Assembly: GCF_029395675.1 (NCBI RefSeq)
Contig: NZ_CP115184.1
Span: 1,984,001-2,048,000, forward strand
Reading direction: 5' to 3'
DNA: 64,000 nt
From: Janibacter cremeus
GTDB taxonomy: Bacteria > Actinomycetota > Actinomycetes > Actinomycetales > Dermatophilaceae
Position numbers and translations under genes: made by a program. Below are positions 22,897 through 31,027 of this stretch, one piece after another; the stretch's first letter is position 1, and each line of letters opens with the position of its first letter. The notes beneath the pieces were generated by a model, which worked only from the letters and a program-made list of their open reading frames with translations, was not told the origin of the DNA and searched no databases.

Positions 22897-23766
22897 TTAG
22901 ATCACCCGTCGGCCCGACACCAAATCGCCTCTCCACGAGTGCCCGTCCGGCCCGCGACGGGTGGGTTCCGGGACGGCTCGGGTGTCCCCGCCCGGCCTCG
23001 ACCCCCGCATCGGTGCCCACGCCCCCCGGCGAATCAGGACGGTGCGCAGGATGTCCGGCCGGTCGGTGATGATCCCGTCCACCCCCATGTCCAACAGCTC
23101 GTCCATCAGGGCCGGTTCGTTGACCGTCCACACCACGACGCGCACACCCAGCCGGTGGGCCCGTCGCACGAGCGAGGGCGAGTGCACCGGGAGACGCCCG
23201 AGCCGGATCGGGAGGTGTGCGAAGCGTCCGGCCACGGTCACGGCCGGCGGTTGGAGGCCCACCGTCGACGCGGAGAGGAGCGCGGCCAGGGACCGCCACC
23301 CCAGGGCGGTGCGTACGTGCGGCACCTGTGACGCCAGCAGCTGCAGCCAGCCGTCCCAGGCGCCGGCGACGCAGACGCGCTCCGCGTAGTCCCGGCGCTG
23401 GAGGAGCCGGGCCATGGGCGCGATGGCGGCGCGTTCCTTCAGATCGACCGTGAAGCAGGCATCGGGGAAGGTCTCCAGCGCCTCCTCGAGAGTCGGGATG
23501 CGCTCCGTACCCGCCACGCGCACGTGCGCGCGCAGCTGGTCGCTCGTGTGGGCGGAGACCCGACCTCGTCCCGTGGTGCAGCGGTCGAGCACCTCGTCGT
23601 GGAAGCAGACCAGTTCCCCGTCGGCGGTGAGCCGGACGTCGCTCTCGAGGTAACCCAGTCCGAGAGCGGTCGACATCGCAAAGGCCGCCAGGGTGTTCTC
23701 GGGAGCGAGGAGGGCACCGCCACGGTGGGCGATGGCCAGTGGCTGACCCTGGACTCCGTAGCTCAT
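22897..23766 (-). CDS. Glycerophosphodiester phosphodiesterase
   Basis: A 289-residue GDPD-family enzyme that hydrolyses glycerophosphodiesters to glycerol 3-phosphate and an alcohol. Catalytic motifs are AHRGG and PENTLAAF near the N-terminus and LESDVRLTADGELVCFHD with the metal-binding Glu, Asp and His. The TIM-barrel end is DGIITDRPD. No signal peptide is seen, so a cytoplasmic enzyme is likely. ATG at 23766 gives the usual short lead before the first strand; longer in-frame starts up to 23964 exist but would add an atypical N-terminus. It stands alone between the rrn promoter and the divergent holin-like gene. Confidence 0.88.
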   Translation of the reverse strand: MSYGVQGQPLAIAHRGGALLAPENTLAAFAMSTALGLGYLESDVRLTADGELVCFHDEVLDRCTTGRGRVSAHTSDQLRAHVRVAGTERIPTLEEALETFPDACFTVDLKERAAIAPMARLLQRRDYAERVCVAGAWDGWLQLLASQVPHVRTALGWRSLAALLSASTVGLQPPAVTVAGRFAHLPIRLGRLPVHSPSLVRRAHRLGVRVVVWTVNEPALMDELLDMGVDGIITDRPDILRTVLIRRGAWAPMRGSRPGGDTRAVPEPTRRGPDGHSWRGDLVSGRRVI

Positions 23767-24011
23767 GTGTCCATGGTTGCCCCGGAAACAGCGATCGCCC
23801 ACCCGCGCAAGTCGCATCTCGCACGGATTCAACTGATCTTCACCGGGTACATCCCCACCAGCCACCCAGTGGGCACCCACACCACGCGCAGCGGCGACCG
23901 GCGGCGTCTCGTGACCCCGCTTGCCGACGTTTCCCTCGACTCGTGGGTAGGCTTGCAACTGCACAAGGCCCGGCCCGTCAGCGGCGGGTCACCGTCGCGA
24001 CCAGGAGCACC

Positions 24012-24470
24012 ATGAGCAACGACAGCGCCACCAGCACCCCCGCCGAGCGAGCCGCCCGCCGCGTCGTCGGTCAGCCGGCCCCTGGTGAGACCGAGCGGAC
24101 CGTCGGTCAGCTCGTCGCCGACGCCTCGCACGACATCTCCTCCCTGATCCAGAACGAGATCCAGCTCGCCAAGACCGAGGTCTCCCGGGGTATCTCCTTC
24201 GGGGGCAAGGGCGCGGCCTTCCTCGGCATCGCGGCCTTCCTCGCCCTGCTCGGGCTGATCTTCCTCTTCCACACCCTCGCCCAGGTCATCGCCGTCTGGC
24301 TGCCGGTGTGGGCGGGCTACCTGATCGTCACGCTGGTCCTCTTCCTCATCGCAGCGGTCCTCGGCCTCCTCGGCGTCAAGGCCATGAAGAAGGCCAAGGC
24401 GAATGCAGTGCCGCAGCGGGCCATCCGCAACGCGCAGGAGTCCATGACGGCCATCAAGCCGAGCAGCTGA
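24012..24470 (+). CDS. Holin superfamily III / DUF1469-like membrane protein
   Basis: A 152-residue protein with the family motif ASHDISSLIQNEIQLAKTEV and two membrane helices (about 72-95 and 102-125), followed by a basic tail. Despite the holin name, chromosomal members are not phage genes; M. tuberculosis Rv3669 holds the same position. Function unknown. ATG at 24012 follows CAGGAGCACC. The stop overlaps the proposed start of the alpha/beta hydrolase gene. Confidence 0.85.
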   Translation: MSNDSATSTPAERAARRVVGQPAPGETERTVGQLVADASHDISSLIQNEIQLAKTEVSRGISFGGKGAAFLGIAAFLALLGLIFLFHTLAQVIAVWLPVWAGYLIVTLVLFLIAAVLGLLGVKAMKKAKANAVPQRAIRNAQESMTAIKPSS

Positions 24471-25459
24471 ACCCTTCCGACGCCGCCGCGGCCCTGGTCG
24501 AGGGGCCGTGGGAGCACCGATTCGTCTCCGCGAACGGCGCCCGGTTCCACGTCGCTGCCATGGGCAGCGGTCCTCTCGTCCTCTTCGTGCACGGCTACCC
24601 GCAGTTCTGGTGGTCCTGGCGATTCCAGCTTCCAGCGGTGGCCGCGGCGGGATACCGCGCCGTGGCGCTCGACCTCCGAGGCTTCGGGGCGAGCGACAAG
24701 CCTCCCGCCGGGTACGACGGCCCGACCGCGTGCGACGACCTCGCCGCCGTCGTGCGCAGCCTGGGCGCGGACCGAGCCGTCTTCGTCGGCCAAGGACTGG
24801 GTGGGTGGTTCACCTGGAGCATGCCGGCACTGCGCCCCGACGTGACCGCCGCCATCGCGCCGGTGGGCGTCCCCCATCCGGCGGTCTTCCACCGCGCGAT
24901 GTGGCGCCACCCCCTGCAGTGGCGCTCCAACGGCCACCTCAGGGCGATGCAGGCCCCCTTCGCCTCCGGCCGCCAGGCCATGACGGTGGGTCGCCGTCTC
25001 CGTGCCTGGTCCGGACCGGACCAGGCATGGCTGACCCCGCAGGTCGTCGCGCGGTACACGGAGGCGCTGTCCGTGCCCTTCGCCGGTCAGGCGGCCGCGG
25101 AGTACCACCGGTGGCTGTACCGCTGCCCGCTCACCCCCTCGGGTGCCCGATACCTGCACCGGGTCTCGAAGGAGATCACGGTCCCCGTGCTCCACGTCCA
25201 CGGACAGCAGGACCTGTCCTCGCTACCGATCCTGTCCGCGGAGAGCCGTCGCCACACGAGCGGACCGCTGCAGACCGCCGAGGTGCCGGGCGTCGGTCAC
25301 TTCGTGCCCGAGGAGGCCCCGTCGCAGATGAACTCGCTCCTCGTCGACTGGCTCAGCGCCGTCCACCCCGGCCATGGAGGTACTGCCGCACGAAGCGCCA
25401 CGGCAACCGCCGCCGGACGGTCTCGTCCCACGGGACGTCGATCCCCGCGGCCTCGATGA
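24467..25459 (+). CDS. Alpha/beta hydrolase (EphE-like), nucleophile replaced
   Basis: About 330 residues of alpha/beta hydrolase fold related to epoxide hydrolases: oxyanion loop LFVHGYPQFWWSW, DLRGFGASDKPP, cap domain, and C-terminal His in GVGHFVPEE. The nucleophile elbow reads VGQGLGG where epoxide hydrolases have V-G-H-D-W-G-G, so the catalytic Asp/Ser is Gly. No ATG or GTG fits the expected N-terminus. CTG at 24467, overlapping the holin gene stop as CTGA, is the best guess; ATG 24560 would remove the first strands. Position matches M. tuberculosis ephE (Rv3670). The last 30 residues are basic and overlap the convergent Nudix gene by 107 bases. Confidence 0.7.
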   Translation: MNPSDAAAALVEGPWEHRFVSANGARFHVAAMGSGPLVLFVHGYPQFWWSWRFQLPAVAAAGYRAVALDLRGFGASDKPPAGYDGPTACDDLAAVVRSLGADRAVFVGQGLGGWFTWSMPALRPDVTAAIAPVGVPHPAVFHRAMWRHPLQWRSNGHLRAMQAPFASGRQAMTVGRRLRAWSGPDQAWLTPQVVARYTEALSVPFAGQAAAEYHRWLYRCPLTPSGARYLHRVSKEITVPVLHVHGQQDLSSLPILSAESRRHTSGPLQTAEVPGVGHFVPEEAPSQMNSLLVDWLSAVHPGHGGTAARSATATAAGRSRPTGRRSPRPR

Positions 25460-26033
25460 GCACCGCCAGCAGCTGTGCGGTGAACCCCCAGACGAACAGG
25501 TCCGCCACGTCGAAGCCCGGCCCGACGTAACCGGACGGCCCCTTGACCGTGAACCGGTTGGTCGGTTCGACGAGCTCCGCGACCGGCACCCACTCGACGC
25601 GTGCCACCTCGCCCCTGTCGATGACGCGAAGGGGGTGCGGCTCCCGCACCCAGCCCAGCACCGGGGTGACAGCGTTGCTGCTCGGCCCGAGCCACAGGTC
25701 GGGAAAGGAACCGATCACCTCGACCTCGGAGGGGTCGACCCCGACCTCCTCCCACGTCTCCCGCAGCGCGGCCTGGACCGGTGTCTCACCCGGATCGAGC
25801 TTGCCGCCCGGGAAGGAGACCTGGCTGGCGTGGCTGCGCAGGGTCTCCGACCGCTCCGTGAGCACCACGCGGGTCCCGTCGTCGCCGGGACCGAAGAGCA
25901 TGAGGACCGCGGAACGTCGCGGCGGGTCGTCGGGCGGCTCGAAGCGGGTGAACCAGTCCGGCAGGTCCGCGTGGAGGTTCACCTCGCACTGCAGCAGCCA
26001 CTCGGGCGGCTCCGCCCCGGTATGGCGGGTCAT
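25353..26033 (-). CDS. Nudix hydrolase, CoA pyrophosphatase type
   Basis: A 226-residue Nudix protein. The Nudix box spans residues 76-99 ([10 protein letters not shown]...RETWEEVGV) and is preceded by the CoA-Nudix signature region around 57-75 ([16 protein letters not shown]). It should hydrolyse CoA or acyl-CoA to phosphopantetheine and 3',5'-ADP. M. tuberculosis Rv3672c has the same position. ATG at 26033 overlaps the nth stop (ATGA). The 3' end overlaps the convergent alpha/beta hydrolase gene. Confidence 0.88.
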   Translation of the reverse strand: MTRHTGAEPPEWLLQCEVNLHADLPDWFTRFEPPDDPPRRSAVLMLFGPGDDGTRVVLTERSETLRSHASQVSFPGGKLDPGETPVQAALRETWEEVGVDPSEVEVIGSFPDLWLGPSSNAVTPVLGWVREPHPLRVIDRGEVARVEWVPVAELVEPTNRFTVKGPSGYVGPGFDVADLFVWGFTAQLLAVLIEAAGIDVPWDETVRRRLPWRFVRQYLHGRGGRR

Positions 26034-26761
26034 CCCCCCTTCGCCTCCGCGCCCGGCGCCAGCTCGAACTTGAGGAGCTTGGCCGCCGCCACGGGGTCGG
26101 TCTCACCCACGCCGTACGAGGGGCACCACCTGGCCACGGGGCAGGCACCGCACGCCGGTCGCCGGGCGTGGCAGGTCCGCCGTCCGTGGAAGATCAGGAC
26201 GTGGCTGAGCATCGTCCACTCCTTGCGCGGGATGAGCCGCCCGACGGCCTGCTCGACCTTGACGGGGTCCTCCTCGTCCGTCCAGCCCATGCGCCGCGCC
26301 AACCGACCGAAGTGGGTGTCGACGGTGATCCCCGGGATGCCGAAGGCATTGCCGAGAACGACGTTCGCCGTCTTGCGACCGACGCCCGGAAGCGTGACCA
26401 GGTCCGCCAACCGGGGCGGGACCTGCCCCTCGTACCGCTCCACGAGGGCCGCGCCCAGCGTGATCACCGAGTTGGTCTTGGCCCGGTAGAAGCCGGTCGG
26501 TCGCAGCACCTCCTCCATCTCGGTCCGGTCGGCCGACGCGAGGTCGGCCGCGGTGGGCCAGCGGGAGAACAGCTCAGGGGTGACCCGGTTGACCGTGACG
26601 TCCGTCGTCTGCGCCGAGAGGACGGTCGCGACGAGCAGCTGCAGGGGGTCGGCGAAGTCGAGCTCACAGTGCGCGTACGGGTACCGCTCGTGCAGGGTGC
26701 GGTACATGCGGCGAGCTCGACGGGTCAGGGCGAGTGGGGACTCGACGCGTTCGGCAGACAC
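26030..26761 (-). CDS. nth: Endonuclease III (DNA glycosylase/AP lyase)
   Basis: A 243-residue base-excision repair enzyme for oxidised pyrimidines. The HhH motif [13 protein letters not shown] contains catalytic Lys130, and Asp148 lies in TVDTHFGRL. The iron-sulfur cluster ligands Cys197, Cys204, Cys207 and Cys213 have the classic C-x6-C-x2-C-x5-C spacing. GTG at 26761 is preceded by TAGGCT and 6 nt, pointing to a leaderless transcript shared with the Nudix gene. It is divergent from crp, as in M. tuberculosis (Rv3674c/Rv3676). Confidence 0.97.
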   Translation of the reverse strand: MSAERVESPLALTRRARRMYRTLHERYPYAHCELDFADPLQLLVATVLSAQTTDVTVNRVTPELFSRWPTAADLASADRTEMEEVLRPTGFYRAKTNSVITLGAALVERYEGQVPPRLADLVTLPGVGRKTANVVLGNAFGIPGITVDTHFGRLARRMGWTDEEDPVKVEQAVGRLIPRKEWTMLSHVLIFHGRRTCHARRPACGACPVARWCPSYGVGETDPVAAAKLLKFELAPGAEAKGG

Positions 26762-26844
26762 CCTCGCAGCCTAATGGGGTGCGGCCTGAGGCTTCCGGGT
26801 GACCGCACCCCACGGAAATCCCCTCGCATGGCACACTGCGCTGT

Positions 26845-27522
26845 GTGAACCTCGATGTCGTACGCCGCGCCCCGCTCTTCGCGACTCTTGACGACGCCGA
26901 CGCCGCCGAGGTGATGGCAACGATGACCCCCGTGCGCATGGAGCGCGGGGACGTCCTCTTCAACGAGGGCGACCAGGGTGATCGTCTGTATGTCATCACC
27001 GAGGGCAAGATCAAGCTCGGCCGCTCCTCCACGGACGGTCGGGAGAATCTGCTGGCGATCCTCGGCCCGTCCGAGATGTTGGGAGAGCTCAGCCTCTTCG
27101 ACCCCGGTCCGCGCACGGCCACGGCGACCGCCGTGGCCGAGACGCAGCTGATCGGACTCGGGCACGAGCAGCTGGTCACCCTCCTCAGCAGCCACCCCCG
27201 CATCGCGGGCACGCTGCTGGGCGCCCTGGCCCGGCGCCTGCGCCGGACCAACGAGAACCTCGCCGACCTCGTCTTCACCGATGTCCCCGGTCGCGTGGCC
27301 AAGGCCCTGCTCGAGCTGAGCCAGCGCTTCGGGCGTCCCGTCGAGGAGGGCGTCATGGTCGCCCACGACCTCACCCAGGAGGAGCTCGCCCAGCTCGTCG
27401 GCGCCTCGCGCGAGACGGTCAACAAGGCGCTCGCCGACTTCGCCGGCCGTGGGTGGCTCCGCCTCGAGGCGCGCGCCGTCCTGCTCATCGACGTCGAGCG
27501 CCTCACCCGCCGCGCCCGCTGA
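26845..27522 (+). CDS. crp: Crp/Fnr-family transcriptional regulator (Crp/GlxR-like)
   Basis: A 225-residue cAMP receptor-type regulator. The cyclic-nucleotide-binding domain (about 10-125) contains GEMLGELSLFDPGPRTATATA-like phosphate-binding residues (Arg in PRTAT), then a dimer helix, and a C-terminal winged HTH (LTQEELAQLVGASRETVNKAL, about 173-193). It corresponds to M. tuberculosis Rv3676 and corynebacterial GlxR, global regulators of carbon metabolism that often act on acetate genes. GTG at 26845 lies 8 nt after a weak CACACT box, possibly leaderless. A hairpin terminator follows. Confidence 0.93.
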   Translation: MNLDVVRRAPLFATLDDADAAEVMATMTPVRMERGDVLFNEGDQGDRLYVITEGKIKLGRSSTDGRENLLAILGPSEMLGELSLFDPGPRTATATAVAETQLIGLGHEQLVTLLSSHPRIAGTLLGALARRLRRTNENLADLVFTDVPGRVAKALLELSQRFGRPVEEGVMVAHDLTQEELAQLVGASRETVNKALADFAGRGWLRLEARAVLLIDVERLTRRAR

Positions 27523-27538
27523 CTTGCGCGACGACACC

Positions 27539-27563
27539 GGCCGCAGCGCACCGCGCTGCGGCC
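27539..27563 (+). terminator. Terminator after crp
   Basis: GGCCGCAGCGC pairs perfectly with GCGCTGCGGCC across a 3-nt loop and is followed by TTCGTCGTGCGTC, a tail also seen after other terminators in this window. The bases up to 27740 contain no gene. Confidence 0.8.
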
Positions 27564-27740
27564 TTCGTCGTGCGTCGGAGGTGAGGTGAGGACGCAGGGA
27601 TGGCGTCGCCCGGCTCAGGCCGAAGTCGGGCCCGGCAGGACTCCGGAACCATCAGGGAGAAGGACCGACTTCGCGCCAAGGGCGATGCCGTGCCTGCGTC
27701 CGCGGAGCCTCCCGGCCCCCTTCGCCCTGTCGTGGCCGGC

Positions 27741-28550
27741 TCAGGCGCCGAGGTAGGCCATCTGGGCGAGGACGGACATCTTCGCGGCGGGCCACACCGA
27801 GCGGTCGACGTCCGCGTACACCGTCGCCACGACGTCATCGGCCGTCTGCGCGCCCTCGGCGAGTGCCGCGCGGACCTGGTCGAGTCGCTCGCGCCGGTGG
27901 AGCCGGTAGAAGTCGACCATCGATGCGGCGTCGGGGATCGTCGGTCCGTGACCGGGCAGGATCGAGGTGACCTCTCCCCCGCCGGTGAGTGCCTTGATGC
28001 GCTCGAGCGAGTCGAGGTAGGCCGCCAGCTCCCCGTCGGGGTGGGCGACGACGGTGGTGCCCCGCCCGAGGACCGTGTCCCCGGTCAGCAGCGCGTTGTC
28101 GGCCGGGAGGGCGAAGGAGATGGAGTCGGCGGTGTGCCCGGGGGTGGTCACCACGCGGACCTCGAGGCCCGCGGTCCGCAGCACATCTCCGTCGGAGAGG
28201 TCGTCGTGTCCTCGCCCCACGGCCTGGACGGGCGCACCGGTGAGCCGGGCCAGACGCGGGGCTCCCTCGCTGTGGTCGATGTGCCCGTGCGTGAGCACGA
28301 TCCGACCGACGCGAGCCCCGAGCGACGCGACGTGGTCGACCACGCGCTGCTGGTGCGCCGCCTCGTCCTCACCCGGGTCGATCACGATCGCCTCGCTCCC
28401 GTCGGGCGGGAGCAGGACCCAGGTGTTGGTCCCGTCGAGCGTCATGGGACCGGGATTGCCCTGGAGGAGACAGTGCGCGTGCACCGTGACCTGACCGCCT
28501 TGCCACTCCCCGACGGGGACGGAGGGCTCGGGAGGACGCGCCGGGCTCAC
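27741..28550 (-). CDS. MBL-fold metallo-hydrolase (LACTB2-like)
   Basis: A 269-residue metallo-beta-lactamase-fold protein. The metal motif THGHIDHSEG is at residues 87-96, further ligands are in TPGHTADS (His) and GDTVLG (Asp), and the last His is in LPGHGP. The C-terminal helical extension (MVDFYRLHRRERLDQV) is typical of the LACTB2/Rv3677c group, which includes RNA-processing enzymes; the substrate here is unknown. It forms an operon with the Nudix, RidA and DUF4177 genes upstream, overlapping the Nudix gene by 4 bases. Confidence 0.88.
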   Translation of the reverse strand: MSPARPPEPSVPVGEWQGGQVTVHAHCLLQGNPGPMTLDGTNTWVLLPPDGSEAIVIDPGEDEAAHQQRVVDHVASLGARVGRIVLTHGHIDHSEGAPRLARLTGAPVQAVGRGHDDLSDGDVLRTAGLEVRVVTTPGHTADSISFALPADNALLTGDTVLGRGTTVVAHPDGELAAYLDSLERIKALTGGGEVTSILPGHGPTIPDAASMVDFYRLHRRERLDQVRAALAEGAQTADDVVATVYADVDRSVWPAAKMSVLAQMAYLGA

Positions 28551-29380
28551 GGCAGGCTCGCGCGCATGGCCGGTCCGGCGTCGGAGATGACGAACTCGGG
28601 CATCACCGGCGCGATGGGAAGGTCCTGCTCCATGGCCGCCCGCACGGTGGTCACGGGGGCCAGCTGCTCCAGGCTGACGATCGTCGGAGGCATCAGCATG
28701 ACGTCACCGTCGGTGAAGGCGTCGAGCAGCGCCTGCGGCCGGGTCCAACCGGACCGGTCCGCCTCGCTGGTGTCGCCATCGGGATCCTGGCCGATGGGGA
28801 CGGCTGCGACGAAGAACCTCGTGTCGTAGCGTCGCGGCTCGACGACGGGCGTGATCCAGTGCGCCCGGTAGCGCAGCAGGTCGCTGCGCAGGACGAGCCG
28901 ACGGTCCAGCAGCACCTGACCGAAACCGATCTCCCGGGCCACGAGGGCCCGACGCAGCTCCCGTGCGTCATCGAGGTCGAGCCGCGGCGGCTCACCCTCG
29001 GCGCCTGCCGGCGAGGCCAGCAGGACACCGGTCTCCTCGAAGACCTCGCGCACCGCAGCGGCGACGAGCATCCGCGCCGCGGCCTCGTCGGTGCCGAGCA
29101 GCTCGGCCCACTCCTCGACGGCCGGTCCGGCCCACGGCAGCTCGTCCTCGGCATCGCGCGGGTCGGCCGCGCCCCCGGGGAAGACGTGCATCGACGCAGC
29201 GAACTCCATCTGGGCCACCCGCCGGAGCATGAAGACCTCGAGCGGGCCCTCGTCGTCACGCAGCAGCATCACGGTCGACGCCAGTCGCGGGGTGACCGGT
29301 TCGGCGGGAGCGGCGTCGCCCTCCGCCACCCCGAGCGTTCGCCGGGCGTCGGCGTCGAGCAGGAAGTCCCGCTCGACCAT
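28547..29380 (-). CDS. Nudix hydrolase (NUDT19-like)
   Basis: A 277-residue Nudix protein with the split arrangement of the NUDT19/RP2 group: MHVFPGGAADPRDA (about 72-85) is separated by a long insert from AAAVREVFEETGVLL (about 115-129), which supplies the catalytic glutamates. A CoA or nucleotide-derivative substrate is likely but not proven. ATG at 29380 overlaps the RidA stop by one base. A much longer in-frame ORF upstream overlaps RidA and DUF4177 and is an artefact. Confidence 0.85.
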   Translation of the reverse strand: MVERDFLLDADARRTLGVAEGDAAPAEPVTPRLASTVMLLRDDEGPLEVFMLRRVAQMEFAASMHVFPGGAADPRDAEDELPWAGPAVEEWAELLGTDEAAARMLVAAAVREVFEETGVLLASPAGAEGEPPRLDLDDARELRRALVAREIGFGQVLLDRRLVLRSDLLRYRAHWITPVVEPRRYDTRFFVAAVPIGQDPDGDTSEADRSGWTRPQALLDAFTDGDVMLMPPTIVSLEQLAPVTTVRAAMEQDLPIAPVMPEFVISDAGPAMRASLP

Positions 29381-29844
29381 CAGTCGCGCAACCTCACGGT
29401 CACCTCGACCTCGACCGGCGAGCCGAGTGGGAGCGCGGCGACGCCCACGGCGGACCGGGCGTGCATGCCCCCTTCGCCGAAGACCTCGCCCAGCAGCTCG
29501 CTGGCACCGTTGATGACCCCGGGCTGGCCGGTGAAGTCGGGTGCGCTGGAGACGAAACCGACGACCTTGGTGACCTGCTCGACGCGGTCGAGGTCCCCGA
29601 TGGCGGACTTGACGGCGGCGAGCGCGTTGATCGCGCACGTCCTCGCGAGCTCCTTGGCCCGGTCCGGGTCGACCTCGGCACCGACGTGCCCGGTCTCGAG
29701 CAGCTGCCCGTCGACCATCGGCAGTTGTCCGGAGGTGAGGACGTGGTTGCCGTCCACGAGGGCCGGGACGTAGGCGCCTGCCGGTGCCGCCGGCTCCGCG
29801 AGCGTGATGGACAGCTCGGCCAGACGATCGTCGATGCGTCCCAT
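29380..29844 (-). CDS. RidA-family protein
   Basis: A 154-residue RidA/YjgF-family protein. It shows the trimer-interface and pocket elements HVLTSGQLP, ARTCAINALAAVKSAIGDLDRV and the C-terminal VEVEVTVRL. RidA-type enzymes release ammonia from reactive enamines/imines; this subgroup (M. tuberculosis Rv3678c) has a different pocket, GVAALPLGSPVE instead of the canonical R-x-x-x-x-V-x-x-L-P. Enzymatic role is thus uncertain. ATG at 29844 touches the stop of the DUF4177 gene. Confidence 0.9.
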   Translation of the reverse strand: MGRIDDRLAELSITLAEPAAPAGAYVPALVDGNHVLTSGQLPMVDGQLLETGHVGAEVDPDRAKELARTCAINALAAVKSAIGDLDRVEQVTKVVGFVSSAPDFTGQPGVINGASELLGEVFGEGGMHARSAVGVAALPLGSPVEVEVTVRLRD

Positions 29845-30002
29845 CAGGCGCCCTTGGGCCGCTTGAGGTAGGCCACCAGGTTGGTCCCGTCCGGGCCGGG
29901 GACGACCTGGACGAGCTCCCACCCGTCCTCGCCCCACTGGTCGAGGATCTGCTTGGTGGCATGGACGATGAGCGGCACTGTTGCGTACTCCCACTGGGTC
30001 AT
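29844..30002 (-). CDS. DUF4177 small protein
   Basis: A 52-residue protein beginning MTQWEYATVPLIVHATKQIL and containing the family signature WGEDGWELVQVV. DUF4177 proteins have unknown function. It is the first gene of the DUF4177-ridA-nudix-MBL operon and has an equivalent at the same place in mycobacteria (Rv3678A). The ATG at 30002 is divergent from the arsA-like gene 30 bases away. Confidence 0.9.
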   Translation of the reverse strand: MTQWEYATVPLIVHATKQILDQWGEDGWELVQVVPGPDGTNLVAYLKRPKGA

Positions 30003-30018
30003 GTCGGCACCCTACTCG

Positions 30019-30031
30019 TAGGGTGACGGGT
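30019..30031 (+). promoter_or_regulatory. Leaderless promoter of the first ArsA-like gene
   Basis: TAGGGT (30019-30024) is followed by 7 nt and the GTG at 30032; no ribosome-binding site is seen. Confidence 0.5.
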
Positions 30032-31027
30032 GTGGACTCCCCCTCGGACCCCCGCGTGAGACTGCACGTCGTGACCGGCAAGGGCGGGACGGGCAAGACG
30101 ACCGTCGCCGCCGCGATGGCGCTGGCCCTGACGGCTCGCGGTCAACGGGTGCTGCTCGCCGAGGTGGAGGGGCGTCAGGGGATCTCGCAGGTGCTGGACG
30201 TGGCTCCACTCGGGTCGAGCGAGCGCCACCTCGTGAGCGACCCCTCCGGAGGAGAGCTCTTCGGCCTGTCCGTGGACCCCAAGAGCGCGCTGATGGAGTA
30301 CCTGCAGAAGTTCTACAAGCTCGGACGTGCGGGCTCCGTCCTCGAGAAGGTCGGGGCGGTGGACTTCGCCACGACGATCGCTCCGGGGGTCCGGGACGTC
30401 CTGCTCATCGGCAAGGTCTACGAGGCCGTCGGGCGGCAGACGAAGGGGGCCCGCAAGCGCCCCGTGTACGACGCGGTCGTCCTCGACGGTCCGCCCACGG
30501 GACGGATCGGCCGGTTCCTCGCGGTCAACGAGGAGGTCTCCGAGGTCGCCCGGATGGGGCCGATCCACAACCAGGCCGAGTCGATCACCCGTGTCCTGCA
30601 GAGCCCGGCCACGTCGGTGCACGTGGTGACGCTCCTGGAGGAGATGCCGGTCCAGGAGACGAGGGACGCCATCGCCGAGCTCGGTGACCTCTCCCTGCGG
30701 GTGGGGTCGGTCATCGCCAACGGCGTCCGCCAGCCGCTCGTCGCGGAGGAGCACGCTGCGGCGGTCGCGAACCAGGCCCCGGAGGTGAGGGACGCGGTGA
30801 GCGAGGCCCTCGGCGTCGTCGACATCAAGGCCGGACCGGCGATGGTCTCCGGACTGCTCCGCGAGGGCGCCGACCACGTGATGCGGGCCCGGCTGCAGCT
30901 CGAGCAACAACAGGTGCTGGCCAGCCTGCCCGTCCCCGTCCGCACGCTGCCGCACCTGGCCGACGGCGTGGAGTCCGGGGACCTGCGGGTACTCGCCGGC
31001 ACCCTCGCCGAGCAGGGAGGCGTGTGA
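30032..31027 (+). CDS. ArsA/Get3-type ATPase, first paralogue
   Basis: A 331-residue P-loop ATPase of the ArsA/Get3 (MinD-like) family with the deviant Walker A GKGGTGKTT (about 16-24), switch DGPPTGRIG and a signal-transducing Lys in the P-loop. It lacks the arsenite-binding cysteines of ArsA, so arsenite efflux is unlikely. M. tuberculosis Rv3679 and Rv3680 form an equivalent heteromeric pair (BagA/BagB) linked to envelope metabolism and glycerol-dependent antibiotic tolerance. GTG at 30032 is probably the 5' end of the mRNA; GTG 30023 is an alternative. It overlaps the second paralogue. Confidence 0.9.
   Translation: MDSPSDPRVRLHVVTGKGGTGKTTVAAAMALALTARGQRVLLAEVEGRQGISQVLDVAPLGSSERHLVSDPSGGELFGLSVDPKSALMEYLQKFYKLGRAGSVLEKVGAVDFATTIAPGVRDVLLIGKVYEAVGRQTKGARKRPVYDAVVLDGPPTGRIGRFLAVNEEVSEVARMGPIHNQAESITRVLQSPATSVHVVTLLEEMPVQETRDAIAELGDLSLRVGSVIANGVRQPLVAEEHAAAVANQAPEVRDAVSEALGVVDIKAGPAMVSGLLREGADHVMRARLQLEQQQVLASLPVPVRTLPHLADGVESGDLRVLAGTLAEQGGV

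Noticed and set aside
24012..24470. Prophage remnant suggested by a holin-family protein
   Set aside because: No other phage gene is near, and the gene is part of the conserved acs-holin-ephE-nudix-nth neighbourhood.
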